A DNA stretch of 29,968 nt from an uncultured Lachnospiraceae bacterium (lineage in GTDB: Bacteria > Bacillota > Clostridia > Lachnospirales > Lachnospiraceae). The notes beneath the pieces are model-generated. The model ran no database searches and had not been told where the DNA came from. It was given only the letters and a program-made list of their open reading frames with translations. The stretch lies in the NCBI GenBank assembly GCA_910576895.1, contig CAJTJZ010000030.1, positions 1 to 29,968 of the forward strand, in the 5' to 3' direction. Numbering within the stretch: the stretch's first letter is position 1; each line of letters opens with the position of its first letter. Below are positions 23,703-29,968 of the stretch, one piece after another. The position numbers and the translations under genes were made by a program.

Positions 23703-26536
23703 TTGATATTTTATTGGAAAATATGAAGCGTTTTTTCCAGTCCCGTCTTTTGCCTGTTACACTGATTTATCTTTGTTTAATTGTTTTATTAGTTCATAGG
23801 ATTTTTTATTTGCAAATTGTAAAAGGAGAAGAATATGAGGAGCAAGGAGCTAATTTAACAACAAAATATCGTTATATTACAAGTACACGTGGAAATATTT
23901 ATGATAGAGAAGGAAATTTATTAGCATATAATAGCCTTTCTTATGCTGTTACTTTAGAAAATGTTGGTGCATTTAAGTCTTCAAGCCAGAATGATGATTA
24001 TAATGCTATGATTCATAGACTTGTTTCTATTATTGAACAAAATGGAGGAAAACTAGCAACTACGTTTTATATTGAACAAAATAAAAAAGGAAAACTGGTA
24101 TTTACAGAAGATGAAAATACAATTTTACGTTTTAAAAAAGAAATTTATTATGCAAAATCTGTAGATGAATTAAAAGAAGAACAGGTACAAGCAACGGCCG
24201 AAGAAGTTTATGAATTTTTGCGTACTAGTACCGATAGAACGTGTCCGGGATATCAGATTTCGGATGAATATAGTGTAGAGGAAACATTGAAAATTATGGC
24301 AGTCCGCTATGCTATGTTTATGCAGACATATTCGCAATATAAACCGATTACCATTGCACATAATGTAAATGAAGAAACCGTAGCAGCACTAAAGGAGAGT
24401 CAGGCAGAACTTCCGGGAATGGATATTGAACAGGAATCGTATCGTATGTATAAAGACAGTGAAGCATTTTCTCATATTCTTGGATATACAGGACGTGTTC
24501 CTGATGAGATGTTAGCAGAACTTAAAGAGAAGGAACAAGAAGGTGTTTATACAGAAAAAGATCAAATAGGAAGATCGGGACTAGAAAGTTCTTATGAAGA
24601 ATATCTTCATGGAGAAAATGGTTCAGAAAAATTGACGGTTGCTGGTACAACAGGACGAGTGCAAGAAGTAGTAGAGCGAACAGAGCCAGTAGCAGGAAAT
24701 GATTTAACACTGACATTAAGTGGAACATTGCAAAATAAATGTTATCAGATTTTAGAAAAAAATCTTGTAAAAATATTAGTAAGCAATATTGTAAATTCAA
24801 AAGATGTTGGAACAAAGGGAAAATCAGCAAAAGATATTAAAATTCCAATTTATGATGTTTATTATTCTTTTATTGGCAATAATTTAATTGATGTCTCTCA
24901 TTTTAATGAAAAAGATGCATCACCAACAGAAATTGCTGTTTATGGAAAGTATTTAAGTAAGCGAAATCGTGTTTTTGAAAAACTGGATACGTATCTTTCG
25001 GAAGAAAGTAAAACGGTCAATACAAAAGCTGGAGATGAATATGAGGAATATTTAACTTATATTTATGCTATGTTAAAAGAAAAAGGTGTTATTTTATATA
25101 AAGAGATTCCAGAAGATAATGTGCACTATAAGAATTATACAAATGATAAAATTAGCTTAAGTGAATATTTACAATATTTAATTTCAAATAACTGGGTGGA
25201 TTTAAAAAAATTAAAAATGAATGATAATTTTGCCAGTACATCAGAAATTTATACAAAGCTGGAAAAATATATTAAAAACCAATTAAAAAATGATAAAGAA
25301 TTTATGAAAAAGCTTTATTATTATATGGTAGACGCTTATACTCTTTCAGGAAAGGAGATTTGTATTCTTCTTTATGATCAAGGGGTTTTAAAATATGATG
25401 AGGGTATGGTTGCAAAATTGTCCTCAGGTGCTATTTCTGCATATAATTTTTTAATACAGAAGTTAAAAGCTTTGGAGATTACACCGGGAGATTTAGGGCT
25501 TGATCCATGTTCTGGCTCAATTATTGTAACAAAAGTAAAAACAGGAGATACGATTGCTTGTGTATCTTATCCGGGTTATGATAATAATAGGCTTGCAAAT
25601 TCTGTGGATTCCGTTTATTATGAATATTTGATGGGAAGTAATTCTTTATTTACAAATTTCCGTCCAACACAGACACGTTCTGCACCGGGTTCTACGTATA
25701 AGCCATTAGTAGCCATTGCTGGACTAGAAGAAGGTGTTATTTCCTTATCTACAGAAGCTTATTGTGATGGTGTTTTTAAAAGAATTGCACAAGGTCCAAA
25801 ATGTCATGTGTATCCATCAGGACATGGTTCTGATAATGTTGTTCAGGCAATTCGGGATTCTTGTAATGTGTTTTTTGCAGAAGTAGCCTATCGGCTTGGT
25901 AGTGTAAATGGTTCTTATAATAGTGATAGAGGTTTAAAGACGATTAAGAAATATGCAAAAATGTTTGGTTTTGATGCTCCTTCTGGTATTGAGGTGACAG
26001 AATATGAATCTAAAATTTCAGATGAGGACGCAGTTCGCAGTGCCTTTGGTCAAGGAACTAATACGTACTATCCAGCACAAATTGCCCGTTATGTTACAAC
26101 AATCGCAAATGAGGGAACTTGTTATGATCTTACCCTAGTAGATAAAGTAACCGATTTAAATGGTGGTCTTATTATGGATAATAAGGCAAAAGTTCGGAAT
26201 AAATTAAAATCAATTCATAGTAGTACATGGGATGCAGTAAAGCGTGGAATGTATATGGTAGTTAATAATTCTTATACATTAAGCAATGTATTTCGCAATG
26301 TAGGTGCAGAGGTAGCAGGAAAAACGGGAACAGCACAAGAAAGTGCATTTCATCCAAATCATGCATTATTTATTTCATTTGCACCTTATGAAAAGCCAGA
26401 TATTACGGTTACTGTTGTGATTCCTTATGGTTATACTTCAAGTAATGCAGCACAGATAGCAAGTGATGTTTATAAATATTATTTTAAACAATATCAAAAG
26501 GATATTAAAAAGAACAAAAAGGTAGGAAAAAAATAA
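23699..26536 (+). CDS. mrdA: penicillin-binding protein 2, elongation transpeptidase (long form)
   Basis: A class B PBP that cross-links lateral-wall peptidoglycan with RodA. One N-terminal membrane segment (about 19-36) leads to the dimerisation/pedestal domain ('TRGNIYDREGNLLAYN'), the 'GRSGLESSYEEYLHG' motif, and a transpeptidase domain with S665-x2-K668 ('GSTYKP'), S-C-N ('DSCNVFF') and K-T-G ('AGKTGTAQ'). At 945 residues it is about 250 longer than typical PBP2. The excess lies between 'LTLSGTLQNKCYQILEKN' (ending about 355) and 'GSIIVTKV' (from 606), a junction usually spanned by a short linker. AAGGAGG precedes the start and the ATG overlaps the mreD stop. Confidence 0.93.
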   Translation: MIDILLENMKRFFQSRLLPVTLIYLCLIVLLVHRIFYLQIVKGEEYEEQGANLTTKYRYITSTRGNIYDREGNLLAYNSLSYAVTLENVGAFKSSSQNDDYNAMIHRLVSIIEQNGGKLATTFYIEQNKKGKLVFTEDENTILRFKKEIYYAKSVDELKEEQVQATAEEVYEFLRTSTDRTCPGYQISDEYSVEETLKIMAVRYAMFMQTYSQYKPITIAHNVNEETVAALKESQAELPGMDIEQESYRMYKDSEAFSHILGYTGRVPDEMLAELKEKEQEGVYTEKDQIGRSGLESSYEEYLHGENGSEKLTVAGTTGRVQEVVERTEPVAGNDLTLTLSGTLQNKCYQILEKNLVKILVSNIVNSKDVGTKGKSAKDIKIPIYDVYYSFIGNNLIDVSHFNEKDASPTEIAVYGKYLSKRNRVFEKLDTYLSEESKTVNTKAGDEYEEYLTYIYAMLKEKGVILYKEIPEDNVHYKNYTNDKISLSEYLQYLISNNWVDLKKLKMNDNFASTSEIYTKLEKYIKNQLKNDKEFMKKLYYYMVDAYTLSGKEICILLYDQGVLKYDEGMVAKLSSGAISAYNFLIQKLKALEITPGDLGLDPCSGSIIVTKVKTGDTIACVSYPGYDNNRLANSVDSVYYEYLMGSNSLFTNFRPTQTRSAPGSTYKPLVAIAGLEEGVISLSTEAYCDGVFKRIAQGPKCHVYPSGHGSDNVVQAIRDSCNVFFAEVAYRLGSVNGSYNSDRGLKTIKKYAKMFGFDAPSGIEVTEYESKISDEDAVRSAFGQGTNTYYPAQIARYVTTIANEGTCYDLTLVDKVTDLNGGLIMDNKAKVRNKLKSIHSSTWDAVKRGMYMVVNNSYTLSNVFRNVGAEVAGKTGTAQESAFHPNHALFISFAPYEKPDITVTVVIPYGYTSSNAAQIASDVYKYYFKQYQKDIKKNKKVGKK

Positions 26537-26555
26537 AAAAGGAAGGGAGTCTGCC

Positions 26556-27452
26556 ATGAAAGAGCCTGTAGTAATTAAAAGCTATCAGATGAATGGTTTG
26601 AAGCTTGTAATGGATGCAGAAATTTCCTTTGAGAATATCTTAAATTGTCTAGCAGGGCGATTAGATAAAAGTAGAAAATTTTTTAAGGATATTCCAAAAG
26701 GTCTGTTATTTGAAGGAAGAAAACTTTCTATGGAAGAACAGGAAAAAATTCTTGATTGTATACAAAAACATTCCGATATAAATATTGTCTGTATTATGGA
26801 AGAAGATCAAGAACTTCAGGAAAAAATTAATGAAAAAGTAATGGAAGCTTGTTTAGAGTTAGAAAAAAGAAAGTTAAAAGCAGGACTGATAGAAGATAAA
26901 CCTGAGCCGCCAAAGGAAATAGAAAAGGAAAGTGCTTTGGAAACTACAAAAAAGGCAGAAGAAAAGGTTAAGGAAATAGAAAACATTGAAAAAATAGAAA
27001 AGACGCAAAATAAGTTATTAAAAAAGGATAAAACAGAAAAAGATAAATTACAAAAACAAAATATTAGAGAACGGGTATCAAGTCAAATGGCAGAAGATCC
27101 CGGTTTGTTTTATAAAGGAAATCTGCGTTCTGGTCAGGTGTTAGAATCGGATAAAAGTATTATTTTTCTTGGGGACATTAAGCCCGGGGCTCATTTGATT
27201 TCTAAGGGAAATGTAATTGTGCTTGGAAGTCTTCGAGGAAATGTATTTGCAGGAGCTGCAGGAAATAAAAAAGCATTTGTTGTTGCACTTGATATGCAGC
27301 CTGTGCAAGTAAGGATTGATGATTTTATTGCAAGGTCACCAGATGAGCCAGAAAAAGAAAAGGACAAGCAGGCAAAGATTGCTTTTCTTGAAGGTGAAAA
27401 TATTTATATTGAACCTATTTGTAAGGAAGTATTTCATGATATTCAAGTATAA
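26556..27452 (+). CDS. minC: septum site-determining protein MinC
   Basis: Inhibits FtsZ polymerisation away from midcell. The C-terminal beta-helix domain (about 185-298) is clear: 'GQVLESDKSIIFLGDIKPGAHLISKGNVIVLGSLRGNVFAGA' and the MinD-contact region 'ALDMQPVQVRIDDFIARSPD'. The N-terminal domain (about 1-105) has the expected size and pattern ('EISFENILNCLAGRLDKSRKFFKDIPKGLLFEGRKLS'). Between them is an expanded, almost wholly Lys/Glu linker (about 110-180), making the protein 298 residues against the usual 220-230. GGGAG precedes the ATG, 19 bases after PBP2. The gap to minD holds a cluster of hairpins. Confidence 0.95.
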   Translation: MKEPVVIKSYQMNGLKLVMDAEISFENILNCLAGRLDKSRKFFKDIPKGLLFEGRKLSMEEQEKILDCIQKHSDINIVCIMEEDQELQEKINEKVMEACLELEKRKLKAGLIEDKPEPPKEIEKESALETTKKAEEKVKEIENIEKIEKTQNKLLKKDKTEKDKLQKQNIRERVSSQMAEDPGLFYKGNLRSGQVLESDKSIIFLGDIKPGAHLISKGNVIVLGSLRGNVFAGAAGNKKAFVVALDMQPVQVRIDDFIARSPDEPEKEKDKQAKIAFLEGENIYIEPICKEVFHDIQV

Positions 27453-27454
27453 AT

Positions 27455-27494
27455 TTATACTGGTGGTCGAAAAACCTGACCACTCAATATAACA
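27455..27494. repeat. 40-nt hairpin repeat, copy 2
   Basis: The same hairpin as at 3793: arms TTATACTGGTGGTC and GACCAC-T-CAATATAA around a 9-nt loop. The central pair C-G of copy 1 is T-A here, one arm position is a C-A mismatch, and one loop base differs. It starts two bases after the minC stop. Confidence 0.85.
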
Positions 27495-27497
27495 GGA

Positions 27498-27572
27498 TGG
27501 AATCGCTTGCGATTCCACTTGCAAAGCCTGTAATGCTTTTATGAATAGAAACATTATAAGCTTTGTGCCTGT
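27498..27572. other. hairpin cluster in the minC-minD gap
   Basis: A perfect inverted repeat TGGAATCGC/GCGATTCCA (27498-27517) is followed by a 14-bp hairpin CAAAGCCTGTAATG / CATTATAAGCTTTG (27522-27535 with 27552-27565; one mismatch, one wobble). ACAGG (27492) and CCTGT (27568) can close a helix around both. No T-run follows, so full termination is unlikely; mRNA processing, partial attenuation or a repeat-element remnant are possible. Confidence 0.6.
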
Positions 27573-27611
27573 CATATAGTAATTGATATTAATTAATGGA
27601 GGATTAGATTC

Positions 27612-28403
27612 ATGGGAGAAGTGATTGTAATTACATCAGGTAAAGGCGGTGTTGGAAAGACAACAACAACAGCAAATGTAGGAACAGGGCTTGCAAAGTT
27701 AAACAAAAAAGTAGTTTTAATTGATACAGATATTGGACTTAGAAATCTTGATGTTGTTATGGGATTGGAAAATAGAATTGTCTATAATCTTGTAGATGTT
27801 ATTGAAGGAAATTGCCGAATTAAGCAAGCATTAATTAAAGATAAGCGATATCCAAATTTATATTTGCTTCCTTCGGCACAGACAAAAGATAAAACGGCTG
27901 TGACACCAGAACAAATGAAAAAGCTTGCTACAGATTTAAAAGGGGAATTTGATTATATTTTAATGGATTGTCCGGCTGGAATTGAGCAGGGATTTCGGAA
28001 TGCCATTGCAGGTGCAGATTCGGCACTTGTTGTTACAACACCGGAAGTATCTGCAGTACGGGATGCCGATCGAATTATTGGGCTTTTAGAAGCGAATGAA
28101 ATGAATCGTACTCATTTGATTGTAAATCGTTTACGTGCAGATATGGTAAAACGTGGGGATATGATGTCAAGTGATGATGTTGTGGATATCCTTGCTGTAG
28201 ACTTAATCGGTGTTGTGCCTGATGATGAAAATGTTGTAATATCTACAAATCAAGGAGAACCATTAGTTGGAAATGATACACTTGCAGGACAGGCATATAT
28301 GAATATTTCTCGCCGTATTTTAGGAGAAAATGTACCACTATTAGATTTAAATGGTAAAAAAGGATTGTTGGAGCGATTAAGTGAAATTTTTCGTAAAAAT
28401 TAA
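27612..28403 (+). CDS. minD: septum site-determining ATPase MinD
   Basis: A 263-residue membrane-cycling ATPase that recruits MinC and is released by MinE. The deviant Walker A 'GKGGVGKTT' has the signature Lys11 and catalytic Lys16; 'LIDTDIGLRNLDVVMGLE' and 'YILMDCPAGIEQGF' are the switch regions. The C-terminal 'KGLLERLSEIFRKN' can form the amphipathic membrane-targeting helix. GGAGG lies about nine bases before the ATG. It is separated from minC by a 159-base structured gap, and minE follows 75 bases downstream. Confidence 0.98.
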   Translation: MGEVIVITSGKGGVGKTTTTANVGTGLAKLNKKVVLIDTDIGLRNLDVVMGLENRIVYNLVDVIEGNCRIKQALIKDKRYPNLYLLPSAQTKDKTAVTPEQMKKLATDLKGEFDYILMDCPAGIEQGFRNAIAGADSALVVTTPEVSAVRDADRIIGLLEANEMNRTHLIVNRLRADMVKRGDMMSSDDVVDILAVDLIGVVPDDENVVISTNQGEPLVGNDTLAGQAYMNISRRILGENVPLLDLNGKKGLLERLSEIFRKN

Positions 28404-28478
28404 AAGGAGATAAGATAAAAGCTGGAATATTTTGGCAATTTTAAACTGATTACATAGAATTATAAATGGAGGAAAGCA

Positions 28479-28748
28479 ATGAAATTTAGTGATTTCTTTA
28501 GAAGAAAATCCTCCGGCACAGTAGCCAAGGACCGATTAAAACTGGTTCTTGTCTCCGACCGTACCAATTGTTCACCTGATATTATGGAACAGTTAAAAAA
28601 TGATATTATTAATGTGATTTCTAAATATGTGGAGATTGATACGGATGAGCTGGATATTAAAATTACGCAGACAGAAATGGAGGGTACTTCTGAACCTGTG
28701 CCAGCATTGTTTGCGAATATTCCAATTAGAAATATGAAAATACATTAA
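28479..28748 (+). CDS. minE: cell division topological specificity factor MinE
   Basis: An 89-residue MinE. The N-terminal part ('FSDFFRRKSSG') is the amphipathic membrane anchor, then 'KDRLKLVLVSDRTNCSPDIMEQLKNDIINVISKYVEID' is the MinD-stimulating region and start of the topological domain, with 'DELDIKITQTE' as the final strand. It restores division at midcell by driving MinD off the membrane near the centre. Its presence argues for an oscillating Min system rather than the DivIVA/MinJ type of Bacillus. GGAGG precedes the ATG. Confidence 0.96.
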   Translation: MKFSDFFRRKSSGTVAKDRLKLVLVSDRTNCSPDIMEQLKNDIINVISKYVEIDTDELDIKITQTEMEGTSEPVPALFANIPIRNMKIH

Positions 28749-28854
28749 TTCTTGGCAAATGGTAGGAATTTTTGGTAAGAAATATAAGATAGTAATAGAA
28801 GTAAAAAGATAAAAAGTAAAATCAAAGAAAAATCCATGGTCAGTGAGGTATGGA

Positions 28855-29968
28855 ATGTTTAACTTTAAGCTGTATGATTGGAAAAAATATAAAATTTCTT
28901 TATTATTTGTAATTATTATTTTGTCTGCTTGCAGTACTTATTTTGTGAAGTGTGCATTGACAGGGGAAGATTATGCAGATTCCTATTTTAAAAAGCAAAT
29001 TTTTGGTATTGTATTTAGTTTTATACTTATGTTGATTGTTTCCATAGTTGATTACCATGCTATTTGTCAATTAGCTGTGATATATTATATTTTAGGTGTT
29101 TTGATGGCAGCAGCAACAAAATTTTCACCACTTGGAACAGATCAGGGAACAAATTCTTTTCGTTGGTTAAGATTTGGTTCTTTAACATTTCAGCCTTCAG
29201 AGATATGTAAAGTAATTTTAATTATTTCTCTAGCGGCATTTTATAATAGTAGGAAAGAAAAAACAGATAAAGTTATGACATTGTTAATAGCAACGGTGCT
29301 TGCAGCTTTACCAACGGTTTTTATTTTGGTTCAATCTGATCTTTCTTCTAGTCTTGTTATGATGTTTACCTTTGCAATTCTTGTACTTGCTGCTGGTACA
29401 GCATATAAAATTTTATTGCCAATTATTGCGATTGGTATTCCAGCAGGAATTGCATTATTTTGGTATGTACAACAGCCATTTCAGGTACTTTTAAATAAGT
29501 ATCAAAAAAAGCGTATTCTTGGATGGCTGCATCCCGAGGATTATGCAGAAGATATTATGTGGCAGCAAAATCATTCGGTAACAGCAATTGCTTCGGGAAA
29601 GATTTATGGAAAAGCACTTTTAGGAGAAGAAATTAGGAATTATAAAACAGGTCATGTAGATGTAGTAGAAAGTGATTTTATTTTTGCTGTGATTGGTGAG
29701 GAAGTTGGATTTATTGGTTCTTGTATTGTAATTGCATTGCTTTTATATATTATTGTAAAATGTCTGATTACAGCAAAGCATGCAAAAGATTATTTAGGAG
29801 CATTAATTGCAACGGGAATTTCTGCTATGTTTATGTTTCAAGTATTTGCAAATATCGGTGTAGCGACAAGCCTGCTTCCGAATACAGGGCTTCCGCTTCC
29901 GTTTTTAAGCTATGGATTAAGTTCTACTGTTGGAAGTATGATATCCATTGGCTTGATATTAAATATTG
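28855..29968 (+). CDS. rodA: SEDS peptidoglycan glycosyltransferase RodA (3' end beyond window)
   Basis: An open frame of 371 codons running off the window. It is a multi-pass membrane protein of the FtsW/RodA/SpoVE family: 'GSLTFQPSEICKVILI', 'VQSDLSSSLV', 'QQNHSVTAIASGKIYGKALL', the active-site region 'VVESDFIFAVIGEEVGFIG' (conserved Asp) and 'PNTGLPLPFLSYGLSS'. Its place after mreBCD-PBP2-minCDE makes RodA, the elongation polymerase partner of PBP2, the best call; FtsW would be the alternative by sequence family alone. The ATG has GAGG six bases upstream; another ATG five bases earlier is in a different frame. Confidence 0.92.
   Translation, partial: MFNFKLYDWKKYKISLLFVIIILSACSTYFVKCALTGEDYADSYFKKQIFGIVFSFILMLIVSIVDYHAICQLAVIYYILGVLMAAATKFSPLGTDQGTNSFRWLRFGSLTFQPSEICKVILIISLAAFYNSRKEKTDKVMTLLIATVLAALPTVFILVQSDLSSSLVMMFTFAILVLAAGTAYKILLPIIAIGIPAGIALFWYVQQPFQVLLNKYQKKRILGWLHPEDYAEDIMWQQNHSVTAIASGKIYGKALLGEEIRNYKTGHVDVVESDFIFAVIGEEVGFIGSCIVIALLLYIIVKCLITAKHAKDYLGALIATGISAMFMFQVFANIGVATSLLPNTGLPLPFLSYGLSSTVGSMISIGLILNI

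Overview
The window is AT-rich DNA from a low-GC Gram-positive anaerobe of the class Clostridia, most likely Lachnospiraceae. The evidence is the consecutive gene order rnhA-mutS-mutL-miaA-(methionine gamma-lyase family)-radC-mreBCD-PBP2-minCDE-rodA, strong GGAGG ribosome sites, consensus sigma-A promoters, a long-form PBP2 and a cysteine-rich acetolactate synthase. I would not name a genus. Every gene I accept is on the + strand. No tRNA, rRNA, CRISPR array, complete insertion sequence or prophage gene was seen.

Region 1 (1-6743) is a carbohydrate-use locus: the C-terminal end of an AraC-type regulator, a very large GH94-like inverting phosphorylase, and a GH35 beta-galactosidase-like enzyme. 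It ends in a clear intrinsic terminator. Neither enzyme has a signal peptide, so imported oligosaccharides are probably cut inside the cell. Region 2 (6793-10093) begins with a consensus promoter and holds an alpha/beta hydrolase of the monoacylglycerol-lipase type, followed by translationally coupled ilvB-ilvN. Region 3 (10163-11754) is a single secreted NlpC/P60 cell-wall peptidase with two SH3b-like domains, its own near-perfect promoter and a downstream terminator.

Region 4 (11807-19229) is a genome-maintenance operon: RNase HI, MutS, MutL, MiaA and a PLP enzyme of the methionine gamma-lyase family. Region 5 (19278-20297) is a short-chain dehydrogenase with its own likely promoter, ending in a large nested palindrome. 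Region 6 (20333 to the end) is the cell-shape and division operon: radC, mreB, mreC, mreD, PBP2, minC, minD, minE and rodA, the last cut off by the window edge. MreBCD, PBP2 and RodA form the elongation machine, and MinCDE place the division septum, so this operon couples wall elongation to septum positioning.

No gene set here amounts to an obviously new system. The most interesting signals are: (a) a 40-nt hairpin repeat present twice, about 23.7 kb apart, with a compensated base-pair change, one copy forming the end of the GH94-like gene and the other opening a cluster of three hairpins between minC and minD; (b) a shared direct repeat resembling a WalR (YycF) box before both the NlpC/P60 gene and the radC-mre-min operon; (c) a C-x6-C-x3-C-x6-C insert in IlvB; (d) an approximately 250-residue segment inside PBP2; (e) a divergent phosphate-binding loop in MreB; (f) a dehydrogenase with a FabI-like N-terminus but a classical YxxxK active site. 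Five starts were moved to internal ATG codons on the strength of ribosome sites or promoters (alpha/beta hydrolase, NlpC/P60, SDR, mreB, mreC).
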